Of a stretch of DNA of 64,000 bases, positions 8,863 to 19,216 are shown piece after piece (position 1 is the stretch's first letter; each line of letters begins with the position of its first letter). The stretch is taken from NCBI RefSeq assembly GCF_037076345.1, contig NZ_AP024702.1, positions 4,526,001 to 4,590,000 of the forward strand. The letters are read 5' to 3'. Under the pieces are notes generated by a model. That model worked only from the letters and a program-made list of their open reading frames with translations, did not search any database and had not been told where the DNA came from. The stretch is from Haloferula helveola. GTDB lineage: Bacteria; Verrucomicrobiota; Verrucomicrobiia; Verrucomicrobiales; Akkermansiaceae. The position numbers and the translations under genes were made by a program.

Positions 8863-10980
8863 GTGTCTGCGGCGCTGACGAAAAAACTGATCCGGCAACC
8901 GGTCGAGGCTCTCGAAAGCCACTTCGGGCACTCCGGCTTCCTTGACGGCCAGGACCGGGTGATCGAGCAAATCACCAGTGGTCGCGACGGGCTCGTGGTG
9001 ATGCCGACCGGCGGTGGCAAGTCGCTCTGCTACCAGCTCCCGGCGCTCTGCTTCGAAGGAGTCACCTTGGTCGTTTCTCCGCTGATCGCGCTGATGAAGG
9101 ACCAAGTGGACGCCTTGGTCGCCAAGGAGATTCCGGCAACCCTGATCAACTCCACCGTTGCTTGGGAGGAGCAGAAGGATCGGCTCAACGGGATGCGTGA
9201 CGGCCGCTACAAGCTCGTCTATGTCGCGCCCGAACGTTTCCGGGCGGAGTCGTTTCTACGGGCCCTCGAGGGGGTGGAGGTCTCCTTGTTCGCGGTCGAT
9301 GAAGCTCACTGCCTGAGCCAGTGGGGCCACGATTTCCGCCCCGACTACCTGCGTCTCGGCAAGGCGCTGCGGAAGATCGGGAAGCCGCAATGTGTGGCGT
9401 TGACGGCGACGGCGACGCCCGCGGTTCGCGCGGACATTCTTGAGGTTCTGGGGCTGGAGAACCCCTTCGAAGTGGTCAGCGGATTCTCGCGGCCGAACCT
9501 TTCGCTTGCGATTACCGCAGTCGACAAGAAGGCACAGAAGCTGGCGCGGCTGCGCGAGGTGGTCGGCGTTCACAAGACGGGAATCATCTACTGTGCCACC
9601 CGTAAGAAGGTTGAGGAGGTGAGCGAGACGCTGGCGTCGTGGGGCATGCGGGTGATCGCCTACCACGGAGGAATGAGCGACTCCGAACGGGAAGAGGCGC
9701 AGAATGTCTTCCTCCGTCGCGAAGCCGATGTGGCGGTGGCTACGAACGCGTTCGGGATGGGGATCGACCGGGCGGATGTCCGGTTCGTGATCCACTACGA
9801 GGTGCCCGGCAGCATCGAGGCGTATTATCAGGAAGCGGGTCGTGCCGGACGGGATGGTGAAGCCGCGGTTTGCGAGCTGCTTTTCAACTACGCCGACACC
9901 CGTACTCAGGAGTTTTTCATCGAAGGCGCGAATCCCGGGGCGCAGGCGATAAGGGATGTCTACCGCTTCCTTCTCGACGCCGCCGACGGGGACCATGAGC
10001 TTCATCGAAGCATTGAGGACATCACCGATGGATCCGGTCTGAAGAATTCGATGGCGGTCAGCAGCGCTCTCGCGTCGTTGGCACGGTCCGGGTACATCGA
10101 GCGATTCGATGTCCCCGGCAAGAGGATGCGGGGAACCCGGCTGCGCAAGCCCGACGTTTTCCCCGAGTCCCTCGACCTCAACGAAGAGGCGCTGGAAGAG
10201 AAGGAACGGCGCGACCGCGAGAAACTGAAGGCCATGGTCGAGATGTGCTACGCGCGCAGCTGTCGACAGCAGTGGATTCTCGAGTACTTCGGCGAGGAGG
10301 ATGCGGAAACCTGCGGCACGTGTGATGTCTGCCGGGATGATGGTGGTGACGACCGGGAACCCACGGATGAAGAGCACCTCATCGTCCGCAAGGCGCTGAG
10401 CGGAGTCGCGAGGATGTCGCGGAAAACATCGTCCGGCTGGGAAGGGAAGTTCGGCCGCGGCAAGATTGTCATGATGCTCATGGGCAGCCGTTCCCAGGAG
10501 GTGGTGGCTGCAGGGCTCGACCAACTCAGCACTTACGGACTGCTCAAGGATCAGGGCAGCGGGTATCTGAATGCGCTGTTCCGGGCGATGGGTGACGCGG
10601 GTCTGGTTCGGACCGAGGCCGGCGAGTATCCCTTGCTGACCCTGAGCGACCGGGGCGAGCGGGTGATGCAGGGTGGCCGGAACTACCGGATGTCGTGGCC
10701 CGAACGGGGCGTCGGGGCGGTGGCTTCCGCCGATCTGGAGGACCGTGGATTCGATCCCGCGCTCTACAGCGCCCTTCGTGATGTCCGAACCAAGGTGGCG
10801 AAGGCCGAAGGGGTGCCGCCATATGTCGTTTTCAACAATCGCACGCTGGAGGCGCTCGCTCGCTACCAGCCGCGGAGTCTCGATGAGGCGCTCTCGGTGC
10901 CGGGGATCGGAGAGGTCAAGGCCCAGCGTTACCTGCGCGGCTTCCTTGCAGTGTTGAAGGACTGGAAGGCTGCAAATTAG
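8863..10980 (+). CDS. recQ: ATP-dependent DNA helicase RecQ
   Basis: 705 residues, GTG start. This is a superfamily 2 3'-5' DNA helicase acting in recombination and fork repair. Walker A is MPTGGGKS (lysine at 53) and the DEAH box is in FAVDEAHCLSQWGHDFRPDY. Helicase motifs IV-VI include VATNAFGMGIDR and QEAGRAGRDGE. The RecQ zinc site is seen as CYARSC...CGTCDVC around residues 461-489, followed by a winged-helix domain and a C-terminal HRDC domain (RTLEALARYQPRSLDEALSV...). The length is that of full RecQ proteins. It stands alone on the plus strand after the secreted-protein operon, with an 84-bp gap upstream. Confidence 0.97.
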   Translation: MSAALTKKLIRQPVEALESHFGHSGFLDGQDRVIEQITSGRDGLVVMPTGGGKSLCYQLPALCFEGVTLVVSPLIALMKDQVDALVAKEIPATLINSTVAWEEQKDRLNGMRDGRYKLVYVAPERFRAESFLRALEGVEVSLFAVDEAHCLSQWGHDFRPDYLRLGKALRKIGKPQCVALTATATPAVRADILEVLGLENPFEVVSGFSRPNLSLAITAVDKKAQKLARLREVVGVHKTGIIYCATRKKVEEVSETLASWGMRVIAYHGGMSDSEREEAQNVFLRREADVAVATNAFGMGIDRADVRFVIHYEVPGSIEAYYQEAGRAGRDGEAAVCELLFNYADTRTQEFFIEGANPGAQAIRDVYRFLLDAADGDHELHRSIEDITDGSGLKNSMAVSSALASLARSGYIERFDVPGKRMRGTRLRKPDVFPESLDLNEEALEEKERRDREKLKAMVEMCYARSCRQQWILEYFGEEDAETCGTCDVCRDDGGDDREPTDEEHLIVRKALSGVARMSRKTSSGWEGKFGRGKIVMMLMGSRSQEVVAAGLDQLSTYGLLKDQGSGYLNALFRAMGDAGLVRTEAGEYPLLTLSDRGERVMQGGRNYRMSWPERGVGAVASADLEDRGFDPALYSALRDVRTKVAKAEGVPPYVVFNNRTLEALARYQPRSLDEALSVPGIGEVKAQRYLRGFLAVLKDWKAAN

Positions 10981-11040
10981 GAGCGCCGGAAGCGGGTGGT
11001 GTCAGGTTTGCACCTTGCTTCCCGCAAAGAGAGCGGGTAG

Positions 11041-14000
11041 ATGATAAGAATGTTTCGGGCTATTAAAATGAGCATTGTGTCGATTTTTGGCATCGGATGT
11101 TCTTTTGCCCAGCAAGGAGGGTTGGATTCGCCGGTGGCGATCGGGGCTTACATCAACGGCTTGCTGCCGACCACGGCACCGGGGACCGCGACCGGTTGGG
11201 AAGTGGTGAACGCGTTCACCAATCTGACTTTTGTCGATCCGCTCTCCATGACCGAGATTCCCGGAACAGGCGAGTGGCTGCTTGTTGGAAAGAATGGCCA
11301 GCTCTGGCGTTTCGCCAACGACCCGACGGTAATTCAGAGTGAGGTGGTTGAGGTGCTGGATTGGCGGGCCTCGACCGAGACGTCGGGGGACCAGGGATTT
11401 TACAGTGCGGTCTGCCATCCGAACTTCGGTCAAGCCGGTGAAGCTGGCGAGTTCTCGGTCTTCGTATGCTACAACTACCGCCCGGTCCCGGGGGTGGACG
11501 ACAACAACCGGACCTATTGGCGTGTCTCCCGGTTCACGTGGTTGTCGGGATCGGGAACCCTCAATCCGGCGAGCGAGGAAGTACTAATCAACCAGTACGA
11601 TCCCCAGAGCTGGCACAACGGCGGGGCGATGTTTTTCGGCGACGACGGATTTCTCTACATCTCGTGCGGGGACGGAGGGGGATCGGGTGATGCCTACGGC
11701 AACTCCCAACGGATCGACCAAGGATTCTTCAGCGGGGTGTTCCGCATCGACGTCGACAACGATCCGGCCAAGTCACACCCGATTCGTCGCCAGCCGACCG
11801 AAGATCCGGCGTGGGCCAAGCCGACCGGTGCGAATTGGCCGGCGAGTTCGACCCAGGGTTACGGCATCCCCAACGACAACCCCTGGCTCGACCCTGCGGG
11901 TGGGGTTCTCGAAGAGTTCTACGCGATCGGTTTGAGGAGCCCGCACTCGATGCATTTCGACTCCGTGACCGGTGACATCTGGATCGGCGATGTCGGCCAA
12001 GGCACCAAGGAGGAGATGACCCGGGTGACGTCAGGCTCGAACGCCCAGTGGGCGTATCGTGAAGGTCTTTCAGCAGGCCCGAAGGCACAGCCTGCCAGCC
12101 TCATCGGAACGCCACAGCCTCCGGATCACGACTACGATCGTGGCACCGGAACCTGCATCATCGGTGGAATGCGCTATCGCGGGGCGCGATGGAACGAGCA
12201 GCTCGGCGGCAAGGTGATCTTCGGCGATCATGTGCGCGGGCGTGTCTGGACCATGGATCCGGATGTCGGCTCGCCGAGCGTCGATCTGATCATTGAGGGA
12301 TTCGATACCGGGGCGAAGGCGGGGCTAGGAAATTTCTGCACGGACGCCGCGGGTGAAATTTACCTGATGAATCTGGCGGGAACCGATGTGCCGGGAGGGA
12401 CGATCATGAAGCTGGAGGCGCAGGGCTTGTCGACCGAGCCTCCTCAGTGGCTGTCGCAAACGGGGGTGTTCTCCGATCTGTCGACACTCGAGGTGGAACC
12501 CGGCGTGATTCCCTATGATGTCGCGAGTCCGCTTTGGTCGGACGCTGCGGCGAAACGACGTTGGATCATCCTGCCCAATGACGGATCCCATGACACGGCT
12601 GCGGAAGACATCGCGTTCAGTGGTTCGGACAACTGGGTGTTTCCGGCGGGAACCGTCTTTGTGAAGCACTTCGAGGTGGAAACGGCGCCCGGAGTGATGA
12701 AACGCCTCGAGACCCGCTTGCTCGTCTGCACCGAGGGCGGCGGGAAGTACGGTGTGACCTACAAGTGGAACACGGCTGGAACCGATGCGGAGCTTTTGAC
12801 TGGAGGGCTTTCGGAGGCATACGACGTGGTATTGGAGGGTGGTGGAACCGAGACGCGCTCTTGGGACTACCCCTCGCGGGCGGACTGCATGATCTGCCAC
12901 AACGATGCGGCGGGGCAGGCACTCGGTTTCCGAACCCACCAATTGAACCGGAACTTCGACTACGATTCGACGGGGCGGACGGCCAACCAGTTGGTGACCT
13001 TGAACGCGCTGGGAATGTTCGACCGGACCCTCGGTGAGCAGGAGTTGCGGGATTTCATCGAGGCCCGTCCGTTGGATGACGGAAGCGCTCCACTTGAGCA
13101 CCGAGTGAGGTCCTATCTTGATGCCAACTGCTCCCATTGCCACCGGCCGGGCGGTCAGGTGTCGGGATTCGACGCCCGACTTGCCACACCGCTTCACCAG
13201 CAGAACCTCGTGGACGGGTTGATCGAGGGGTTTTTCTATCTCGGGCCCGACGGCCGCTACATCCGCGCGGGGGACCCTTCGCTCTCGGCCGTGCATGTGC
13301 GGCTCGCAGCCGTTGGCGACGGGGATGCGATGCCGCCTCTGGCAAAAAATGTGGCGGACGACCAAGCGGTTGCAACGGTGGCGGAATACATCAGCGGGTT
13401 GAATCCCCCCGATTTCGAACCGGTGCCGGCGCCAATCGCCCGCTACGTCCGGCTGACGGCGCTGTCCGAAGTGAATGGGAACCCATGGACCTCGGTCGCG
13501 GAGTTGCGGGTGCTCGACGCGTCGGGTGTGGCGGTTCCGGTGTCGGTTCACGACTTTGACTCGGAAGAATTGGCGGACGAATACACGCCCGCGGACTTCG
13601 CGGTGGACGGTGATCCGGCGACGATCTGGCATACCCAATGGGGGGCGGACGAGGACCCGATGCCGCACCATTTGACGCTCGATCTGGGTTCGCTTCAGGA
13701 AGTCGGAGGCTATGAGTATGTTCCGCGTCAGGCTGCGGCAAATGGTAGGATCGCGAACTACGAGGTTCATCATAGCTCTGACGGATCCACATGGACGCTG
13801 ATGGACTCGGGGACATGGGCGAATGACGGGGCGACGCGGCGCTTCGACGATCTCGTGGGGAGGCGCCCCGCAAGATCTTCACTCGCGGGGCCGTCGGGGA
13901 CGGTTGGCGGAACTTTCGAAGTTACCGTGGTTTTCGATATGGATGTCGACGACTTCGACGCCGGCGATGTTTCGGTGACGGGCGGATCGGTCATGGATAT

Positions 14001-15564
14001 CCGCGGGGCGGGTTACTACTACGTGGCCACTGTCCTCCCTTCCTCGCCGGAGGTTTCGGTGCAAGTTGTCGGGGACGCGGTGGATCCGGAAGGAGAGGGC
14101 AGCTTCGCGTCGAATATTCTAACCGTCGGCTTCGTCGACACGCTGCCTCCCGTGCCGAGCTTCAGCGGCGTGCCAAGTCAGGTGTCCGGAGCATTCGAAG
14201 TCCTGCTTGGATTCGGGGAAGAGGTGACCGGTTTGGAGATGTCCGACTTGGCGGTGACCAACGGCACACTCGATTCGATCGTGCCGGTCGGCTTCGATTA
14301 CCGGTTGACCGTCACTCCCGTCAGCGAGGGTGGGGTGACGGTCGAGATCCTTCCCGGCTCGGTGATCGATTTGGTTGGAAACGTGATGGGTGCCGGAGCT
14401 TCGGTCTCGACCCTCTACCTCAGCCAACGGCTGTGGTTCGAGGCGGAGTCGGCGGATATCGTTGCGGGTTTTGAGGTGGTTTCCGACCCGTCAGCCAGTG
14501 CTGGCGCCTACCTGTGGACGCCGCAGGGGTTGCGAACCGGGTTTGCCTATGATCCCGGCCTCAAGGTGACATTCAATCCGGTGGTTCCCCGTGCCGGTGA
14601 CTATCGTGTGCGGGGTATGACCCGCTCGGACGATGCCAGCAGCGATTCGTTCTACCTCGGGTTCGATGGTGAGGCCGCCCCGGACCCTTGGCACACCAAT
14701 CAGGATGGCAACGTGGGAACCGGGCTCTTCCATCTCGATATCGCCAACAGCACGCGGCAGCCGCTGAGCAATCCGAGCGTGTTCACGCTATCGGCGGGTG
14801 CCCATGTGATGGAGTTGTATGCCCGGGACGATGGGACGAGAATCGATACGATCTGGCTCGAAAGCGTGCGCCCGCTTTCCATGCTCGCCGGTCCGGCCGG
14901 GCCGCTTGATGGCCCTTTCACGGCCCTGTTGGAGTTTTCGGAGCCGGTGACCGGCCTGACTCCCGCCGATTTCCAAATCAGCGGAGGCGCGGTCACCTCG
15001 CTGGCGGGTGGAGGTTCGCTGTGGTCGGTGGAGGTGGCTCCGGTGCCGGGTGCGGTGACCATTCTGTTGCCCGAGAATGTTGTCACGGATTCCGAGGGGC
15101 AGGGGAATCATGCCTCCAATCCCTACAGCGTTGTGGTTCTTTCCGCCTACCAGCAGTGGGCGATCGCGGCGGGTGTCGATCCGTCGGAGGCCACCCTCCT
15201 GGCCGACGAGGATGGCGACGGAGTCGTGAAGTTGCTGGAGTTCGCCTTCGGCCTTGATCCCGCTGTGGCCGACTACCGGATCGACGACGGTTTAATCCCT
15301 CCGTCCGGATTTCCGCGAGTGGAGTTGACCGAATCGGGCCCGGGTGGCCGGCTGCAGATGGTTTTCCTTAGGCGCCGGGGGCAATCGGGCCTCACCTACG
15401 TGCCGGAGTTCGGCAATGGACTTTCGGGCTTCGAGGTCGCCACGGGGCCGCCGAGCGTGGACATCGTCGATGCGGACTGGGAACGGGTCACGGTTTCGGA
15501 TACCGAGACCGTAGGAACAGCCGCGCGCCGTTTTGGGCGAGTGCGGGTCACGCTGTCACCGTAA
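11041..15564 (+). CDS. Secreted PQQ/GSDH-type dehydrogenase fused to diheme cytochrome c, F5/8C and Ig-like domains
   Basis: 1507 residues with a signal peptide ending near SFA-Q. Residues 45-460 form a soluble glucose/sorbosone dehydrogenase-type beta-propeller (WHNGGAMFFGDDGFLY, GLRSPHSMHFD, GDVGQ), a fold that normally binds PQQ and oxidises sugars. Residues 470-800 resemble SO2930-family diheme cytochromes, with CMICH at 616-620 and CSHCH at 697-701 as haem c attachment sites and an AMPP motif as a likely distal ligand. Residues 800-938 look like an F5/8-type C (discoidin) carbohydrate-binding domain. Ig-like and carbohydrate-binding-like modules follow, and the protein ends with a DEDGDGV calcium loop and terminal beta domain. 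Inferred role: periplasmic or surface oxidation of a carbohydrate with electrons passed to the fused haems. The following gene is a shorter paralogue. Confidence 0.88.
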   Translation: MIRMFRAIKMSIVSIFGIGCSFAQQGGLDSPVAIGAYINGLLPTTAPGTATGWEVVNAFTNLTFVDPLSMTEIPGTGEWLLVGKNGQLWRFANDPTVIQSEVVEVLDWRASTETSGDQGFYSAVCHPNFGQAGEAGEFSVFVCYNYRPVPGVDDNNRTYWRVSRFTWLSGSGTLNPASEEVLINQYDPQSWHNGGAMFFGDDGFLYISCGDGGGSGDAYGNSQRIDQGFFSGVFRIDVDNDPAKSHPIRRQPTEDPAWAKPTGANWPASSTQGYGIPNDNPWLDPAGGVLEEFYAIGLRSPHSMHFDSVTGDIWIGDVGQGTKEEMTRVTSGSNAQWAYREGLSAGPKAQPASLIGTPQPPDHDYDRGTGTCIIGGMRYRGARWNEQLGGKVIFGDHVRGRVWTMDPDVGSPSVDLIIEGFDTGAKAGLGNFCTDAAGEIYLMNLAGTDVPGGTIMKLEAQGLSTEPPQWLSQTGVFSDLSTLEVEPGVIPYDVASPLWSDAAAKRRWIILPNDGSHDTAAEDIAFSGSDNWVFPAGTVFVKHFEVETAPGVMKRLETRLLVCTEGGGKYGVTYKWNTAGTDAELLTGGLSEAYDVVLEGGGTETRSWDYPSRADCMICHNDAAGQALGFRTHQLNRNFDYDSTGRTANQLVTLNALGMFDRTLGEQELRDFIEARPLDDGSAPLEHRVRSYLDANCSHCHRPGGQVSGFDARLATPLHQQNLVDGLIEGFFYLGPDGRYIRAGDPSLSAVHVRLAAVGDGDAMPPLAKNVADDQAVATVAEYISGLNPPDFEPVPAPIARYVRLTALSEVNGNPWTSVAELRVLDASGVAVPVSVHDFDSEELADEYTPADFAVDGDPATIWHTQWGADEDPMPHHLTLDLGSLQEVGGYEYVPRQAAANGRIANYEVHHSSDGSTWTLMDSGTWANDGATRRFDDLVGRRPARSSLAGPSGTVGGTFEVTVVFDMDVDDFDAGDVSVTGGSVMDIRGAGYYYVATVLPSSPEVSVQVVGDAVDPEGEGSFASNILTVGFVDTLPPVPSFSGVPSQVSGAFEVLLGFGEEVTGLEMSDLAVTNGTLDSIVPVGFDYRLTVTPVSEGGVTVEILPGSVIDLVGNVMGAGASVSTLYLSQRLWFEAESADIVAGFEVVSDPSASAGAYLWTPQGLRTGFAYDPGLKVTFNPVVPRAGDYRVRGMTRSDDASSDSFYLGFDGEAAPDPWHTNQDGNVGTGLFHLDIANSTRQPLSNPSVFTLSAGAHVMELYARDDGTRIDTIWLESVRPLSMLAGPAGPLDGPFTALLEFSEPVTGLTPADFQISGGAVTSLAGGGSLWSVEVAPVPGAVTILLPENVVTDSEGQGNHASNPYSVVVLSAYQQWAIAAGVDPSEATLLADEDGDGVVKLLEFAFGLDPAVADYRIDDGLIPPSGFPRVELTESGPGGRLQMVFLRRRGQSGLTYVPEFGNGLSGFEVATGPPSVDIVDADWERVTVSDTETVGTAARRFGRVRVTLSP

Positions 15565-15610
15565 CCGTCGTTTTCTTGAGGGGCGTCCGGTTCTCGGCTA
15601 GCACGGCATC

Positions 15611-18600
15611 GTGCGAATCATCATTGCGGCACTGATCCTAAGTTGCGGAGCCGCCTGCGGAGGCGGCCTCGACAACCCCGTGCCGGTGGGTCCCTTCGTC
15701 AACGGTGTCTTTCCGTCAGCGAGTCCGGGAAGTGCGACAGGATGGGCTGCGGTTAACGCCTTTCCCAACCTTGCTTTCGTTGATCCGATGCGTCTGTCCG
15801 AGATTCCGGGACTGCCGGGGCAGCTATTGTTGGTGTGCAAGAACGGGCAGATGTGGCGATTTCCGAATGATCCGGATGTGACGCCTGCGGAGGTGGTCGA
15901 GGTGCTCGACTGGCGGAACGAGACGCGGCGGGCAGGGGATATGGGCTTTTACAGCATGGTCTTCCACCCGGACTTCGGTGTCCCGGGTGCGACCGCTGAG
16001 AATTGGGTGTTCGTGTGCTACAACAAACGGAACCTCCTTCGGAACTCAGACAACTCGACCTACTGGAGGGTATCGCGTTTCGAGTGGAACTTCTCGACTG
16101 GAACGGTCGAGCCGACGAGCGAGTTCAACCTGATCAATCAGTATGATCCGCACGGCTGGCACAACGGGGGAGGGATGTTCTTCGGGACCGACGGCTTTCT
16201 CTACCTCGTCAATGGTGACGGTGGTTCGGGCTGGGACTACCACAACACGTCGCAGCGAATCGATCGGGGTTTATTCGGCGGAGTGCTGCGGATCGATGTC
16301 GACAACGACCCGCTGAAGTCCCATCCGATCCGGCGCCAGCCGCGGAACGCGGACTTCTCCTTTTACCTCTCGCATTACCCGGCGAACGCGTCGCAAGGCT
16401 ACGGGATTCCGAATGACAATCCTTGGCAAGATCCAGGTGGCGGAATACTCGAGGAGTTTTATGCGATCGGACTGCGCAGCCCTCAGTCGATGTACTTCGA
16501 TGAACCGACCGGTGACATCTGGATCGGGGACGTGGGTCAGCAGGACATGGAGGAGCTGACCCGGATCTCCAAAGGGGCGAACGCGCAATGGGCTTTCAAG
16601 GAGGGCACGCTCAACGGTCCGAAAGCCGTGCCGTCCACGCCTTTGGGTACCGAGCAGGAACCCTTCTACACATTTGGACGGGAGACAGGAAATTGCATCA
16701 TCGGCGGGCTGCGTTACCGTGGAGCCAAGTGGGCGGAGGACCTTGGAGGCAAGGTTCTGGTTGCCGGGCATTCCTTTGGATGGGTGCGAGCACTCGAGCT
16801 CGACGAGGGCGGCGAATTGGCCGGTGAGGAAGTGTTGCTCAACGGACTTCCGACCGGCAACAAGGTGGGTATCTCCGGCTTTTCGACTGACAGCGCGGGC
16901 GAGGTTTACATGACCATTCTCGCCGGGACCAATCAGGGAGGGGGAACGATCCTGAAACTTGCGACAGCCGGGGTGACGGCGGAGCCGCCCGGGTTGCTGT
17001 CGCAGACCGGGGTATTCTCCAATTTGACGACACTCCAGCCGTCGGCGGGGATGATTCCCTACGAGGTGGCCAGTCCCTTGTGGTCCGACGGCGCGGTGAA
17101 GTCGCGCTGGGTGATCCTGCCGAACGACGGTGCGCTGGATACTGCCGGTGAGAGGATTGTATTCTCCGAGGATGGGCCTTGGCTGTTTCCGGCGGGGACC
17201 GTGTTCGTAAAGCATTTCGAGGTGCCGGTGGACGAGACGGACCCGTCAGTGATGAAGCGATTGGAGACCCGTTTTCTGGTATGCACCGAGGGCGGGGGAA
17301 AGTACGGCGTGACCTACAAGTGGAACGAGGCAGGCACGGATGCGGTTCTGATGTCCGCCGGTGTGAGTGAGGCCTACACGGTGGAGTTGGCAGGAGGAGG
17401 TAGCGAGTCTCGCACGTGGGACTATCCGGGACGTGCGGATTGTCTTCTCTGCCACAACGAGGCATCCGGCCAAGCGCTGGGATTTCGAACCGCGCCGTTG
17501 AACCGGCATTGCTTCTATCCGGTGACTGGTCGGACGGAGAACCAGTTGGAAACCTTGAACGGGTTGGGTGCATTCGACGTGACACTCACGTCGGATCAGC
17601 TCGCCGATTTCATCGAAGCAAGGCCACTTGGAGACCCGACGGCTCCACTTGAGCATCGCGTTCGGTCCTATCTGGATACCAACTGCGCGCATTGCCATCG
17701 ACCCGGGGGACTGGTCGAGGGCTTCGACGCCCGTTTGGGCACGCCGCTCGCGGAACAGAATCTTATCAACGCGGAGATCGAGGGTTTCTATTGGCTGGGG
17801 CCGGACGGGCGTTACGTGGTTCCGGGCGACCCCTCACTTTCGGCAATCCATGTGCGCTCTGCGGCCGTGGGAAACGGTGAGGCGATGCCGCCGCTGGCGA
17901 AGAATCTGACCGACGATGCCGCGGTGGCGGCCTTGGAAAGTTTTATCCTCGGGTTGGAGAGTGCGGAGTTTTTGGCGGATGGCGGCAGCGCGCGACCGAC
18001 AAGGTGTTCCATCGCCGGCCCCGCGTTCCTCGACGGACAACCCTTCGAGGTGACGGTGGTTTTCGACAAAGACGTGATGGACTTCGATGCGGCGGACCTG
18101 TCGATATCGGGGGGAACGGTCATCGGGTTGAGAGGGAGTGGCTACTACTACGTTGCGACGATTGAGTCCACGGCGTCCGTCGCTGAAATCTCGGTGGTGG
18201 GGAATGCTGTGGATCCCGACGGTTTCGGTAGCCATGCGTCCGAGGTCTTGGTGATTTCCGGTCCCACTTACTACGCGGATTGGAGCGCCGGATACGGCGT
18301 TGATGGGAGCGCCGCGACCCAACTCGCTGACGAGGACCAGGACGGGATCGCGAAGCTGCTCGAGTTCGCTTTCGGTCTCGATCCGACGCTGGCTGACCAT
18401 CACCCGGATGAGCCGTTGGCGGTTCCGCCGTCCGGCATGCCGGTGGGTGTTTGGGATGCTGCAGCGGGTAGGCTCGGGATTCGGTTCCTGCGTCGACGCA
18501 ACGCGCCGGAGTTGGTCTACAAAGCCGAGTTCGGCAGTAATCCGGATGCCATGTCCGGTCCCGGAGGCACGGCATCGGTGGATGTCGTCGACCCTGAGTG

Positions 18601-18688
18601 GGAAAGAGTCACCGTCTGGGACGCCGCTACCGCCGGACCTGAATCCAAGCGGTTCGGCCGGGTTCGCGTCACTCTCAGCCCGCCCTGA
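15611..18688 (+). CDS. Secreted PQQ/GSDH-type dehydrogenase fused to diheme cytochrome c (shorter paralogue)
   Basis: 1025 residues, GTG start, signal peptide MRIIIAALILSCGAACGGG. It is a close paralogue of the preceding gene: long blocks are the same or nearly so, such as YGIPNDNPW, EEFYAIGLRSP, CTEGGGKYGVTYKWN and the haem region. Haem c motifs are CLLCH at 611-615 and CAHCH at 692-696. After the cytochrome module it goes straight to a single Ig-like domain (FEVTVVFDKDVMDFDAADL) and then the same DEDQDGIAKLLEFAFGLDP tail. It lacks the F5/8C and carbohydrate-binding-like modules of its neighbour. It starts 46 bp after its paralogue, so the pair is probably one transcription unit arising by tandem duplication with domain gain or loss. 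Confidence 0.88.
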   Translation: MRIIIAALILSCGAACGGGLDNPVPVGPFVNGVFPSASPGSATGWAAVNAFPNLAFVDPMRLSEIPGLPGQLLLVCKNGQMWRFPNDPDVTPAEVVEVLDWRNETRRAGDMGFYSMVFHPDFGVPGATAENWVFVCYNKRNLLRNSDNSTYWRVSRFEWNFSTGTVEPTSEFNLINQYDPHGWHNGGGMFFGTDGFLYLVNGDGGSGWDYHNTSQRIDRGLFGGVLRIDVDNDPLKSHPIRRQPRNADFSFYLSHYPANASQGYGIPNDNPWQDPGGGILEEFYAIGLRSPQSMYFDEPTGDIWIGDVGQQDMEELTRISKGANAQWAFKEGTLNGPKAVPSTPLGTEQEPFYTFGRETGNCIIGGLRYRGAKWAEDLGGKVLVAGHSFGWVRALELDEGGELAGEEVLLNGLPTGNKVGISGFSTDSAGEVYMTILAGTNQGGGTILKLATAGVTAEPPGLLSQTGVFSNLTTLQPSAGMIPYEVASPLWSDGAVKSRWVILPNDGALDTAGERIVFSEDGPWLFPAGTVFVKHFEVPVDETDPSVMKRLETRFLVCTEGGGKYGVTYKWNEAGTDAVLMSAGVSEAYTVELAGGGSESRTWDYPGRADCLLCHNEASGQALGFRTAPLNRHCFYPVTGRTENQLETLNGLGAFDVTLTSDQLADFIEARPLGDPTAPLEHRVRSYLDTNCAHCHRPGGLVEGFDARLGTPLAEQNLINAEIEGFYWLGPDGRYVVPGDPSLSAIHVRSAAVGNGEAMPPLAKNLTDDAAVAALESFILGLESAEFLADGGSARPTRCSIAGPAFLDGQPFEVTVVFDKDVMDFDAADLSISGGTVIGLRGSGYYYVATIESTASVAEISVVGNAVDPDGFGSHASEVLVISGPTYYADWSAGYGVDGSAATQLADEDQDGIAKLLEFAFGLDPTLADHHPDEPLAVPPSGMPVGVWDAAAGRLGIRFLRRRNAPELVYKAEFGSNPDAMSGPGGTASVDVVDPEWERVTVWDAATAGPESKRFGRVRVTLSPP

Positions 18689-18724
18689 TACTCGGACCTC
18701 TTGACCGTTCGCGACCGCGTGAAC

Positions 18725-19216
18725 ATGGTGGACGCCATGGCTGGCAAGAAATCCGTCCTTTTCGTCTGCACCGGGAACACGTGCCGGAGCCCGATGGCCG
18801 AGGGGCTTTTCCGCAAGGCTGTCGAGGAGCGGGGAGATTTCGAGGTCGCATCTGCCGGAGTCGCTGCCTACCCCGGCGGCCGGGTCAGCCGCGAGACCGA
18901 GGATGTGCTCCGAAGCCGCGGGATCTCGCTCGAAGGCTTCCGGAGTCAGCCTGTGAGCGAGGGAATGATCGAGCGTTCGACCCATGTGTTCGCGATGACC
19001 GACAGCCACCTGCAGGCGTTGCTCGGGATGTTCCCGGACCACGAGGACAAGTTCTTCCTCGCCTGCGAGTTCGCCGAGATTCCCGGCAAAGGGATCGGCT
19101 GCGACGTCCCGGATCCGATCGGACAGGGGCCGGCTGCCTACGCGGATGTGGCTGCCACGCTGGATGTCGCGATTCCAAAACTGATCGAGTTTATCGATCA
19201 GACGTGGAATGGCTGA
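18725..19216 (+). CDS. Low-molecular-weight phosphatase, YwlE-like (putative protein-arginine phosphatase)
   Basis: About 163 residues from ATG 18725; ATG 18737 and a TTG at 18701 are alternatives. The LMW-PTP active-site loop is CTGNTCRSPMAE, with nucleophilic Cys, Arg and the conserved Ser. The general-acid region near the C-terminus is VPDPIGQ. The residue before the second loop cysteine is Thr; in Bacillus YwlE this Thr favours phosphoarginine, whereas tyrosine phosphatases usually carry Ile there. The next gene is an rpiB-glyA fusion, and ywlE, rpiB-like ywlF and glyA also sit close together in Bacillus. The family call is firm; arginine specificity is inference, and no McsB-type arginine kinase is present in the window. 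Confidence 0.85.
   Translation: MVDAMAGKKSVLFVCTGNTCRSPMAEGLFRKAVEERGDFEVASAGVAAYPGGRVSRETEDVLRSRGISLEGFRSQPVSEGMIERSTHVFAMTDSHLQALLGMFPDHEDKFFLACEFAEIPGKGIGCDVPDPIGQGPAAYADVAATLDVAIPKLIEFIDQTWNG

Noticed and set aside
12325-13773. 482-codon minus-strand frame opposite the dehydrogenase-cytochrome gene
   Set aside because: The plus strand carries clear haem and propeller motifs; the antisense frame has no recognisable feature.
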